The notes under the pieces: generated by a model
Told to the model about the DNA's origin: nothing
Databases searched by the model: none
The model's input: the letters and a program-made list of their open reading frames with translations, nothing else
Translations under genes and position numbers: made by a program
In this document: piece after piece, positions 1 to 9,136 of the stretch
How the letters are laid out: every line of letters starts with the position of its first letter
Numbering within the stretch: the stretch's first letter is position 1
Origin: Klebsiella pneumoniae
GTDB taxonomy: Bacteria > Pseudomonadota > Gammaproteobacteria > Steroidobacterales > Steroidobacteraceae
Assembly (NCBI GenBank): GCA_945873095.1
Contig: CAMCBU010000017.1
Coordinates: 1 to 46,318, forward strand
Length of the DNA: 46,318 nt
Direction of reading: 5' to 3'

Positions 1-819
1 GTTGGCAAAGGCGCGCAGCGCTGGCTTGATCTCGGCTTCGTCCGCTTCCAGCCCTCGGAACTGATGAAGCTCGCAGTGCCGATGGCTTGCGCACTGCTGT
101 TGCGCGAGCGCGCACTGCCGCCCGATCTGCGTACACTCGGGCTGCTCGCGGCGATCATCCTGATTCCGACCGCGCTCACGATCGTACAACCGGACCTCGG
201 CACCGGTTTGTTGATCTTGTTCGCAGGCACTCTCGTCGTCGTGCTTGGCGGTCTGTCGTGGCAGATCATGAGTGTACTGGCTACGCTCGGTGTCGCAAGC
301 GCTGCGATCGGTTGGAATTTCCTGCACGACTATCAGCGCCAACGCGTGCTCACGCTGCTCGACCCGCAGGCTGATCCACTCGGTTCGGGTTATCACATCA
401 TCCAGTCGACGATTGCGATCGGCTCAGGTGGGCTGTTCGGCAAGGGTTATCTGCAAGGCACGCAAGGCCAACTCGAGTTTCTGCCCGAGCGCACCACGGA
501 CTTCGTGCTCGCCGTCATCGGCGAAGAATTCGGTTTCGTCGGCATCGCCGTATTGATGGGCCTCTATCTCTTCGTCGTGTTTCGAGCGTTGTTCCTCACC
601 TCGCAGATGCGCGATACGTTCTCGCGATTGCTCTCAGGTAGTCTGGCTGCGATTTTCTTTGTCTACGTCTTCATCAATGCCGGCATGGTGAGTGGATTGT
701 TACCGGTGGTTGGCGTGCCATTGCCCTTGGTGAGTTACGGTGGCACCTCGATGGTGACCCTGCTGGCTGGCTTCGGTATGCTCATGTCGTTGTATGCCAA
801 TCGGAAGCTTGCAGGTTGA
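1..819 (+). CDS. rodA: RodA/MrdB peptidoglycan glycosyltransferase (5'-truncated by window edge)
   Basis: SEDS-family inner-membrane glycosyltransferase that polymerises lipid II with PBP2 during cell elongation. The frame is open from base 1 and the first 100 or so residues lie outside the window; 272 residues are visible. SEDS signatures are clear: RWLDLGFVRFQPSE at the entry, PDLGT near residue 66, then the RxxVLTLLDP and SGGLFGKG blocks, the FLPERTTDF loop, and the last transmembrane segments with GMVSGLLPVVGVPLPLVSYGG, all typical of RodA rather than FtsW. The stop TGA overlaps the ATG of mltB, so the two are translationally coupled. The following genes (mltB, rlpA, dacA) form the usual elongation cluster; mrdA would be expected upstream, outside the window. 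Confidence 0.95.
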   Translation, partial: VGKGAQRWLDLGFVRFQPSELMKLAVPMACALLLRERALPPDLRTLGLLAAIILIPTALTIVQPDLGTGLLILFAGTLVVVLGGLSWQIMSVLATLGVASAAIGWNFLHDYQRQRVLTLLDPQADPLGSGYHIIQSTIAIGSGGLFGKGYLQGTQGQLEFLPERTTDFVLAVIGEEFGFVGIAVLMGLYLFVVFRALFLTSQMRDTFSRLLSGSLAAIFFVYVFINAGMVSGLLPVVGVPLPLVSYGGTSMVTLLAGFGMLMSLYANRKLAG

Positions 820-1931
820 TGTCGCTACGTCATTCGTCCGTCTTTTTAGTCATCCTGTTGTTGACCGCGTGTGCGGGCCAGCCGCGCTCGATCAAGCCCG
901 TCGTGGCAACTGCGCAACCGGAGGTGCCGACAACCTCAAGCATGAGCGTCAGCGAGGAGGCGGCGAAGACGCCGGTCAGCCTCGCCGATGAAGCGCCCAA
1001 ACCCTTCGACTTGACGCGACCGGAGATCGTCGCGTTCATCGATGCGGTGTCGACGCAGCATGCGATCCCGGCCGACGAGCTGCGTGCTCTGCTCGGCCAA
1101 GGCCTGTTCCAACCCAAGATCATCGTGGCGATGAACCGACCCGCCGAGCGCGTACTCGCGTGGTGGGAATACAAAGATCGCCTCGTCAGTCCTGAGCGGG
1201 TCGCTCGCGGACGCGAGTTCTGGAACACCCACCGCGATCGTCTCAGTGCGATCGAGCAAAAGACGGGGGTCGACGCGGCCATCATCGTGGCGATCATCGG
1301 CGTCGAGACCAACTACGGTCGCAACATGGGTTCGTGGCGCGTGCTCGATGCGCTGATGACTTTGGGCTTCGATTACCCACGCCGCGCCGAATTCTTCCGC
1401 TCGGAACTCGAGCATTTCATTCTGCTCGCACGTCAGGAGTCATGGGATGCGCTCACGATCCGCGGCTCCTACGCCGGTGCCATGGGTGCGCCGCAATTCA
1501 TGCCCTCGAGCTATCGTCGGTTCGCCGTCGATGGCAACGTCGATGGTAACGTCGCGCACAGCGTGCCGGCTCGTCGCGACTTGTTCACCGATTGGGACGA
1601 CATCGCAGCCAGCGTTGCCAACTACTTCACCGCTCACGGCTGGCAGAGCGGTCAACCGGTGTTGGTCGATGCGGCCGTGCCCGCTGAACTGCTCGACGGG
1701 CTCGATCGGCGCAATCTTGAGCTCGATCGAACCTTGGCAGCGCTACGCGCCAGTGGCGTCACCTTCGAATCAACTCTGCCCGACGAGATGCGCGCCATGC
1801 TGATCCCGGCGGAAACGCAAACCGGGCCCGCTGCCCGTATCGGGTTGCCTAACTTTCGGGTCATCACCCGATACAACCGCAGTGTGCTTTATGCGATGGC
1901 GGTGAACGATTTGGCCCATTCCCTGCGATGA
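819..1931 (+). CDS. mltB: Membrane-bound lytic murein transglycosylase B
   Basis: Periplasmic lytic transglycosylase that cleaves the MurNAc-GlcNAc bond of peptidoglycan with formation of 1,6-anhydro-MurNAc. The 370-residue product begins with a lipoprotein signal (hydrophobic VILLLTAC, lipid-anchored Cys18). The SLT_2-type catalytic domain follows, with the acid Glu163 in the motif GVETNYGRNMGSW and the downstream GAMGAPQFMPSSY block. The ATG at 819 overlaps the rodA stop in a TGATG arrangement; a TTG three bases upstream is possible but less likely. The stop overlaps the next start. The 1,6-anhydromuropeptides it makes are the substrates recycled by the AmgK/MurU route also encoded in this window. 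Confidence 0.95.
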   Translation: MSLRHSSVFLVILLLTACAGQPRSIKPVVATAQPEVPTTSSMSVSEEAAKTPVSLADEAPKPFDLTRPEIVAFIDAVSTQHAIPADELRALLGQGLFQPKIIVAMNRPAERVLAWWEYKDRLVSPERVARGREFWNTHRDRLSAIEQKTGVDAAIIVAIIGVETNYGRNMGSWRVLDALMTLGFDYPRRAEFFRSELEHFILLARQESWDALTIRGSYAGAMGAPQFMPSSYRRFAVDGNVDGNVAHSVPARRDLFTDWDDIAASVANYFTAHGWQSGQPVLVDAAVPAELLDGLDRRNLELDRTLAALRASGVTFESTLPDEMRAMLIPAETQTGPAARIGLPNFRVITRYNRSVLYAMAVNDLAHSLR

Positions 1932-2752
1932 AACGCCCTGCGATGAAGCGCTACACGCTGCTGATCGTCACCTGCCTCGTTTTGCCCGGTTGCGCGCTCT
2001 GGCGCGGTGGGGGCGTGCCGACACCCCCGATCACGTTGCCGACCCCGCCGCGTGATCTCGACTCGATACCGGACGCCGTGCCGCGCGCCGAACCGCGCAG
2101 CCGCTACGGCAACCCCGAGAGCTACGTGGTTTTTGGCCAGACCTATCGCCTGCAAAAAAGCGCGCGTGGTCATGTCGAGCGTGGGCTCGCCTCTTGGTAC
2201 GGCCCGGGCTTTCACGCCGAGCGCACCTCGAGCGGCGAACCTTACGACATGTATGCCATGACCGCCGCGCACAAAACGCTGCCGATCCCGGCGTACGTCC
2301 GAGTCACGCACTTGGAAAACGGACGATCGGTCGTCGTCAAAGTGAACGACCGCGGCCCCTTCGTCGGCAATCGCATCATCGATCTCTCCTACACGGCCGC
2401 CCACAAGCTCGGCATGCTTCGCAGCGGTACCGCGCCGGTGGAAATTCGTGTGATCGAGCCGGGCGAGGCAAGCCCTGCGCCGTCGCTCACGGCATCCGTC
2501 ACGCCCCCATCGATCGGCATCACCCGCTACGTGCAAGCCGGCGCATTCGGCGCGCGCGTCAATGCCGAGGCTATGTTGACGCGGCTGCGCAGCGCGGGCA
2601 TCGACAACGCGCTGATCCGTGAGGTGACCATCGCAGGGCGACAGTGGTTTCGCGTTCAGGCTGGGCCCGTCGATCAAGCATCCGCTGTCGATGCCTTAGT
2701 CGAGCGCTTGCAGCGTGCCGGCGTGCCTGATGCAAGACCCGCACACGAGTGA
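1928..2752 (+). CDS. rlpA: RlpA septal ring lytic transglycosylase lipoprotein
   Basis: Outer-membrane lipoprotein that cleaves denuded (stem-peptide-free) glycan strands at the septum and lateral wall. Product is 274 residues: a signal peptide with lipobox LPGC (Cys22), the double-psi beta-barrel RlpA domain at about residues 75-160 (GLASWYGPGFHAERTSSGE; KVNDRGPF with the catalytic Asp), then a C-terminal SPOR domain at about 198-270 (RYVQAGAFGARVNAEAM, WFRVQAGPV) that binds denuded glycans. The first ATG (1928) overlaps the mltB stop as ATGA; an in-frame ATG at 1943 would give a more typical signal peptide and is an equally good start. Position between mltB and dacA matches the conserved gammaproteobacterial order. 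Confidence 0.94.
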   Translation: MKRPAMKRYTLLIVTCLVLPGCALWRGGGVPTPPITLPTPPRDLDSIPDAVPRAEPRSRYGNPESYVVFGQTYRLQKSARGHVERGLASWYGPGFHAERTSSGEPYDMYAMTAAHKTLPIPAYVRVTHLENGRSVVVKVNDRGPFVGNRIIDLSYTAAHKLGMLRSGTAPVEIRVIEPGEASPAPSLTASVTPPSIGITRYVQAGAFGARVNAEAMLTRLRSAGIDNALIREVTIAGRQWFRVQAGPVDQASAVDALVERLQRAGVPDARPAHE

Positions 2753-2809
2753 GTTCCGAGAAATAAGTTCCGATAAACTATCTGCCTGATTTTCACGGGG
2801 TAGTTGTTG

Positions 2810-3955
2810 ATGCATCGATTCGCTCGCCTTCTTGTTGCGCTCGTCATGAGCTCGCTCAGTTCACTCGCCACGGTGGCGATCGCTGCCGACGTGCCGCCAC
2901 CACCGAAAGTCGACGCACCGGCCTACATCCTTATCGATCAAGCCTCGGGTCGCACGCTGGCGAGCGAACGAGCCGACGAGCGCGCTGAACCTGCCAGCAT
3001 CACCAAGCTGATGACGGCCTACGTCACCTTCCGCGCACTGAAAGAAGGACGTCTGAAACTCGATGAACTCGTTGCGATCAGTGAGCGTGCGTGGCGCGCC
3101 GAGGGTTCGCGCACTTTTTTGAACGTAGGCGACAGGGTCCCAGTCGAAGTATTGCTGCAAGGCATGATCGTGCAGTCTGGGAATGATGCCGCCACCGCAC
3201 TCGCCGAGCGCCTCGGCGGTTCGGAGGAGGTGTTCGGTCAACTCATGACCCGCGAGGCCAAGCGCCTCGGCATGAAGAACTCCAACTTCACCAATGCGAC
3301 AGGCTTGCCTGACCCCGCGCTCTACACGACTCCTCGCGACATCGCGATTCTCTCGCGCGCGCTGATCGATGAGTTCCCACAGTACTATCGCTGGTACTCG
3401 CAGCGCGAATTCGTCTGGAACAACATCAAGCAGGGCAATCGAAACGGCCTGCTCTATTCAGACCCTACAGCCGATGGCATCAAAACGGGCTTCACCGACA
3501 GCGCCGGCTACTGCCTTGCAAGTTCAGCCAAACGGAATGGCACCCGCATGATCGCGGTCGTGTTTGGCACCCAATCGCCACGTATTCGCGAGCAGGCGAG
3601 CACAGCCTTGCTGAACTACGGGTTTGCTTTCTATGAGACCGTCAGCTTGCGAAAACCCGGCGACGCCGTCTTCAAACCGCGCGTGTACAAAGGCTCGGAG
3701 CAATACGTATCCGTCGGTCCTGCCTCGAACGTGGAAGTCACCGTCGCGCGTGGTACCCGTTCGCGACTGAAGACCTCCACCACGCTCAACGAACCGCTCG
3801 TCGCTCCGCTCGAAGCCGGCCAAACGGTCGGTGAAATGCGCGTGATGGATGGGAAAGCCGTGGTCAAACGCGTTCCGCTCGTCGTCAATGCCGCCGTGCC
3901 TGAGGGCGGTTTGTGGGCGGGCACACGCGACACCTTCGCGCTGTGGTTCCGCTGA
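2810..3955 (+). CDS. dacA: D-alanyl-D-alanine carboxypeptidase (PBP5/6 family)
   Basis: Low-molecular-weight penicillin-binding protein that removes the terminal D-Ala from stem pentapeptides in the periplasm. The 381-residue product has a cleavable signal (about residues 1-26) and all three active-site motifs: SITK (Ser63-Lys66), SGN (Ser123-Asn125) and KTG (Lys225-Gly227). A C-terminal beta domain (about 275-365) and an end consistent with an amphipathic membrane-anchoring helix follow. The start at ATG 2810 is chosen over two TTG codons at 2804/2807 because a GGGG ribosome site at 2797-2800 is spaced correctly for it. The 57-base gap after rlpA probably allows its own promoter; dat starts 4 bases after its stop. 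Confidence 0.95.
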   Translation: MHRFARLLVALVMSSLSSLATVAIAADVPPPPKVDAPAYILIDQASGRTLASERADERAEPASITKLMTAYVTFRALKEGRLKLDELVAISERAWRAEGSRTFLNVGDRVPVEVLLQGMIVQSGNDAATALAERLGGSEEVFGQLMTREAKRLGMKNSNFTNATGLPDPALYTTPRDIAILSRALIDEFPQYYRWYSQREFVWNNIKQGNRNGLLYSDPTADGIKTGFTDSAGYCLASSAKRNGTRMIAVVFGTQSPRIREQASTALLNYGFAFYETVSLRKPGDAVFKPRVYKGSEQYVSVGPASNVEVTVARGTRSRLKTSTTLNEPLVAPLEAGQTVGEMRVMDGKAVVKRVPLVVNAAVPEGGLWAGTRDTFALWFR

Positions 3956-3959
3956 AGCC

Positions 3960-4832
3960 ATGGCTGAACCCCTTCCCATCTGTCATCTAAACGGCGAATG
4001 GCCGCTGCTGCGCGAGGCTCGAATCTCGCCACTCGATCGCAGTTTTCTCTTCGGTGATGGTGCCTACGAAGTGGTGCCCGTTTTTCGCGGTCGACCATTC
4101 CGCTTCACGGAGCACTTCGATCGCTTGTCGCGCAGTTTGCGCGAGATTCGCTGTCGCGATCCGCACAGCCGTGATGAATGGCGAGCGCTGATGACGGAGT
4201 TGATGCAGCGTAACGGTGGCGGCGACATGTACGTTTACGTGCAAGTCTCCCGTGGCGCTGACTACGGCCGCAGTCACGCCCCCCTACCGGATGTGCAACC
4301 GACGGTATTCGCCTTCGCCGCTCCTTTGCCGCCGATCACCGAGCACCAGCTCGCCCATGGCATCGCTTGCACGACCGCCGAAGATACCCGTTGGGGACGT
4401 TGCGACATCAAGTCCGTGGCGCTGCTGGCCAACTGCCTGCTGCGGCAGCAAAGCGTCGACGCGGGTGCGCAAGAAACGATTCTGCTACGCAACGGCTACA
4501 TGATGGAGGCGAGCGCCTCCACGGTGCACGTGGTCATCGACGGCGTCATCGTGACACCGCCCGATTCGAACGCGATCCTCCCCGGGACGACTCGTTCGGT
4601 CGTCGAGGAATTAGCCGATCGCCACCAGATGGCGCGCGTGACCCGCGCCGTAACCGAGGCGGAACTGCGTCAGGCAGATGAAATCTGGTTGGCTTCTGCC
4701 ACACGTTGCGTTTCATCGGTCACCCGCCTCGACGGCAAGCCGGTGGGCTCGGGCAAACCCGGACCGGTCTGGACTCGCATGTGGGCCGCCTTCCAGCAAC
4801 TGCAGCAGGAACTCGCCCGTGACGCCTGGTGA
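3960..4832 (+). CDS. dat: D-amino acid aminotransferase (class IV PLP enzyme)
   Basis: PLP-dependent fold-type IV transaminase; the D-Ala transaminase branch interconverts D-Ala and 2-oxoglutarate with pyruvate and D-Glu. The product has 290 residues. The Schiff-base lysine is Lys151 in the motif CDIKSVALLAN, and the conserved Glu183 follows in the GYMMEASAS block; N-terminal LDRSFLFGDGAYEV and PGTTRSVV (phosphate binding) are also typical. Start ATG at 3960 lies 4 bases after the dacA stop, indicating coexpression. Its place next to a D,D-carboxypeptidase suggests use or recycling of released D-Ala. Branched-chain aminotransferase or aminodeoxychorismate lyase activity cannot be ruled out from sequence, as all share this fold. 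Confidence 0.88.
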   Translation: MAEPLPICHLNGEWPLLREARISPLDRSFLFGDGAYEVVPVFRGRPFRFTEHFDRLSRSLREIRCRDPHSRDEWRALMTELMQRNGGGDMYVYVQVSRGADYGRSHAPLPDVQPTVFAFAAPLPPITEHQLAHGIACTTAEDTRWGRCDIKSVALLANCLLRQQSVDAGAQETILLRNGYMMEASASTVHVVIDGVIVTPPDSNAILPGTTRSVVEELADRHQMARVTRAVTEAELRQADEIWLASATRCVSSVTRLDGKPVGSGKPGPVWTRMWAAFQQLQQELARDAW

Positions 4833-5100
4833 CACGCCCGCGGATCGAAGTCCGCTGCAGTTTCCGACCGATTATCCGATCAAGGTGGTGGGAAGAACCG
4901 AGCGCAGCTTTCGAGCGCGCGTCGATGCGATCGTTTTCTCACACACACCGGATTTGACCGAGGATCGCGTCAGCGAACGCGCGAGCGGAGCCGGCAACTT
5001 CACCTCGATCACCTACACCATCGTGGCGCGCGATCGCGACCATGTGACCACACTCGTCACGGCACTCGTTGCCACCGAGGGTGTGCTGATGGTGATCTAG
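4819..5100 (+). CDS. ybeD: YbeD/DUF493 family protein
   Basis: Small ACT-like cytosolic protein of the DUF493 family (E. coli YbeD), of uncertain role, usually placed between dacA and lipB. Product is 93 residues and carries the family pattern FPTDYPIKVVGR near the start and a C-terminal segment YTIVARDRDHVTTLVTAL. The start is GTG at 4819, inside the end of dat (14-base overlap); no ATG is available in frame before the conserved region. It converges on folE with only 5 bases between the stops. In E. coli lipB follows ybeD on the same strand; here lipB-lipA are on the opposite strand. Confidence 0.88.
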   Translation: MTPGDTPADRSPLQFPTDYPIKVVGRTERSFRARVDAIVFSHTPDLTEDRVSERASGAGNFTSITYTIVARDRDHVTTLVTALVATEGVLMVI

Positions 5101-5105
5101 TCGCC

Positions 5106-5672
5106 TCAACGCCCGATTAACGACAAAAACTCGCGTCGGGTATCGGCATTCGCCTTGATCGACCCGCGCAGTGCCGAGCTTACCGTCGAAGTGCCGGTGT
5201 GACGGACTCCGCGCGACTCCATACACATGTGGCGACACTCGATCACCACGGCGACACCGAGCGGCTGCAGATTTTCATTGAGTGCATCGGCGATCTGATT
5301 GGTCAAACGTTCCTGCACTTGCAGACGCCGAGCAAATATCTCAACGAGTCGCGAAATTTTTGATAATCCGAGAATACGCTTATCGGGCACGTAGCCCACG
5401 TGCGCCCGCCCAAAAAACGGCGCCAGATGATGCTCGCACAGGGAATACACGGGAATATCGCGCACGATGACCATTTCGTCGACGTGCTCGGCACCGTCTT
5501 CGAAAGATTTGAGCATTTCTTCGGGCTTTTCCTGGTAACCGCGCGTGTATTCGGCCCACGCCTTGAGAAAGCGCACGGGCGTCTCAAGCAGGCCCTCGCG
5601 ATCGGGGTCCTCGCCAATGTAGATGAGCAGATCGCGGACCATCTGCAATTCTTTGGTAGTGGGCTTGTTCAT
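5106..5672 (-). CDS. folE: GTP cyclohydrolase I
   Basis: Converts GTP to 7,8-dihydroneopterin triphosphate, the first step of folate (and queuosine/pterin) synthesis. The 188-residue protein has the zinc ligands Cys79 and His82 (SLCEHH) and Cys150 (RHMCM), with the 71-residue separation of the E. coli enzyme, plus the catalytic HHLAPFFG block and the C-terminal [14 protein letters not shown] segment. The ATG at 5672 forms an ATGA overlap with the lipB stop, so it is the last gene of a lipA-lipB-folE run. A much longer open frame extends upstream through lipB antisense frame space but has no homology and is rejected. Linkage of folE to lip genes is unusual. Confidence 0.95.
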   Translation of the reverse strand: MNKPTTKELQMVRDLLIYIGEDPDREGLLETPVRFLKAWAEYTRGYQEKPEEMLKSFEDGAEHVDEMVIVRDIPVYSLCEHHLAPFFGRAHVGYVPDKRILGLSKISRLVEIFARRLQVQERLTNQIADALNENLQPLGVAVVIECRHMCMESRGVRHTGTSTVSSALRGSIKANADTRREFLSLIGR

Positions 5673-6310
5673 ACTCGATCCCTCGACAACATTGACGTCA
5701 AGTCGGTCAAAAGATCTGCGGCCACGCACGATGAGTCTGTTGGTCCACCCAAAGCGGACAACTGAGTCATCGTGAGCCCCTCGTAACCGCAGGGGTTGAT
5801 GCGCTGAAACGGCTCCAGATCCATGTCGACATTCAACGCGAGCCCATGATAACTCGCACCACGCCTCACCCGTATACCTACGCTCGCGATTTTCGCCTCG
5901 TCCACATAGACGCCCGGGGCTTTTGGCCGTGTGGTGGCTGAGATTCCGTAGCGCGCCACACAAAGAATCACCGCCTGCTCGAGTGCCGTGACGATATCGC
6001 GAACCCCAAGCGCTGCACGACGCAAATCGAGCAACGGATAAACGACCAGTTGGCCCGGCCCGTGATAGGTCACTTGACCACCGCGATCGACTTTGACGAT
6101 GGGCATATCGCGAGCCGCGAGCACGTGCGCCGGATCCGCATTCATACCGAGCGTGAAGACCGGATCATGCTCTAGAAACCAGATTTCATCGGGCGTCTCG
6201 CTGGTGCGCTCATCCGTGAAGCGCTGCATCGCCTGCCATGTCGACAAGTAAGGAACGCGCCCGAGATGTCGGACGAGCGGCTTACGGTCGATGATTGACA
6301 AGCCCCGCAT
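5669..6310 (-). CDS. lipB: Octanoyltransferase LipB
   Basis: Cytosolic lipoyl(octanoyl)-ACP:protein N-octanoyltransferase, transferring octanoate from ACP to lipoyl domains of 2-oxoacid dehydrogenases and GcvH. The 213-residue product has the catalytic pair Lys140 (EAKIASVG) and Cys174 (RINPCGYEG), offset by five residues from E. coli Lys135/Cys169, and the [12 protein letters not shown] substrate-binding loop. ATG 6310 gives a 29-base overlap with the end of lipA; a downstream TTG is a possible alternative start. The stop overlaps the folE start. Confidence 0.95.
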   Translation of the reverse strand: MRGLSIIDRKPLVRHLGRVPYLSTWQAMQRFTDERTSETPDEIWFLEHDPVFTLGMNADPAHVLAARDMPIVKVDRGGQVTYHGPGQLVVYPLLDLRRAALGVRDIVTALEQAVILCVARYGISATTRPKAPGVYVDEAKIASVGIRVRRGASYHGLALNVDMDLEPFQRINPCGYEGLTMTQLSALGGPTDSSCVAADLLTDLTSMLSRDRV

Positions 6311-7313
6311 TGTTGCCCTGCAACGCCAGCTCGGCGCGATAACTCGAGCGCACCAACGGCCCCGATACGCACTCGCGGAAGCCCTCGGCCAACGCCCACT
6401 CGCGATAACGATCGAACTCGGCCGGAGTGACGAACCGTTCGATCGGCAAATGATGCGCCGTCGGCTGGAGGTATTGGCCCACGGTCAACAGATCGACAGC
6501 GTGCGCACGTAGATCGCGCATGCACTGTCGAATCTCATCGTCCGTTTCACCCAGACCCAACATCAAACTGGTCTTGGTCAATACATCCGGACGATGTCCT
6601 TTGGCGTGCCCGAGCACCTCGAGCGTTTGGGTGTAGCTCGCGCGGGCGTCTCGTACCGGGTGCGTCAAGCGCTCAACCGTTTCGACGTTCTGCGCAAACA
6701 CATCGAGACCCGATTCGACGACCGTCTCGACATCTCGCATTACACCCTGGAAATCCGGCGTGAGCGCCTCAACCGCCGTTTCCGGCGAAACTCGCTTAAT
6801 CGCACGCACAGCCGCCGCAAAATGGGCGGCACCGCCATCGGGCAGATCATCCCGGTTGACCGAGGTCAGCACGACATAGCGCAAGCGCATCAGCGCAACG
6901 GTCTGCGCGGTGTTCTCCGGCTCTTCGGCATCGAGCCAGCCGCGCGGGTTGCCGGTATCGACGGCGCAGAACCGACAGGCGCGAGTACACACCTCGCCCA
7001 TCAGCATGATGGTGGCCGTGCCGGCATTCCAGCATTCACCAATATTCGGGCACTTGGCCTCTTCGCAGACGGTCGCCAACCGATGCTCGCGCACGGTTTT
7101 ACGCACGAAGTCGTAGTTCGAGCCGGTGGCAAGCGGTGCTTTCAACCAACGCGGTTTCCCGCCCGGCACCCGGGTCGGCGCAGCGGCGGTCGCCTTGATC
7201 CCATCGCGGATCGCGCTGAAGCCTTGCGCCGTGCGATATTTTTGACCACTGCGAGGCTCTTCGACGACGGCGATCGAAGCGAGACTCTCGGAGGCGGAAC
7301 GTTCCTGGCTCAT
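6282..7313 (-). CDS. lipA: Lipoyl synthase (radical SAM)
   Basis: Inserts two sulfurs into the protein-bound octanoyl chain using S-adenosylmethionine and two [4Fe-4S] clusters. The 343-residue protein has the auxiliary-cluster cysteines 83, 88 and 94 ([12 protein letters not shown]), the radical SAM cysteines 109, 113 and 116 (CTRACRFC), and the C-terminal RSSYRAE motif whose serine ligates the auxiliary cluster. The N-terminal 35 residues are a variable extension. It follows murU by 33 bases on the same strand and overlaps lipB, so amgK-murU-lipA-lipB-folE may be one transcript. Confidence 0.96.
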   Translation of the reverse strand: MSQERSASESLASIAVVEEPRSGQKYRTAQGFSAIRDGIKATAAAPTRVPGGKPRWLKAPLATGSNYDFVRKTVREHRLATVCEEAKCPNIGECWNAGTATIMLMGEVCTRACRFCAVDTGNPRGWLDAEEPENTAQTVALMRLRYVVLTSVNRDDLPDGGAAHFAAAVRAIKRVSPETAVEALTPDFQGVMRDVETVVESGLDVFAQNVETVERLTHPVRDARASYTQTLEVLGHAKGHRPDVLTKTSLMLGLGETDDEIRQCMRDLRAHAVDLLTVGQYLQPTAHHLPIERFVTPAEFDRYREWALAEGFRECVSGPLVRSSYRAELALQGNNAGLVNHRP

Positions 7314-7346
7314 GGACCTAAGTTTACGCCCTGTCGCCCCTTACGG

Positions 7347-9115
<1,769 letters not shown>

Positions 9116-9126
9116 GCAGGGGCGAT

Positions 9127-9136
9127 CATTATAATG
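9127..9136. promoter_or_regulatory. Palindromic TATAAT element between amgK and lptD
   Basis: The ten bases CATTATAATG are their own reverse complement and place a perfect TATAAT on both strands in the 18-base gap between divergent amgK and lptD. On the minus strand it is well placed as a -10 box for amgK. On the plus strand it overlaps the first lptD ATG (9134), so if it is a -10 box lptD would start at the second ATG (9146) on an almost leaderless mRNA. No good -35 box is visible on either side. Confidence 0.35.

Noticed and set aside
2753-2809. CCGATAA motif before dacA, resembling a sigma-28 -10 box
   Set aside because: No TAAA box lies at the right distance and dacA is not a flagellar gene.
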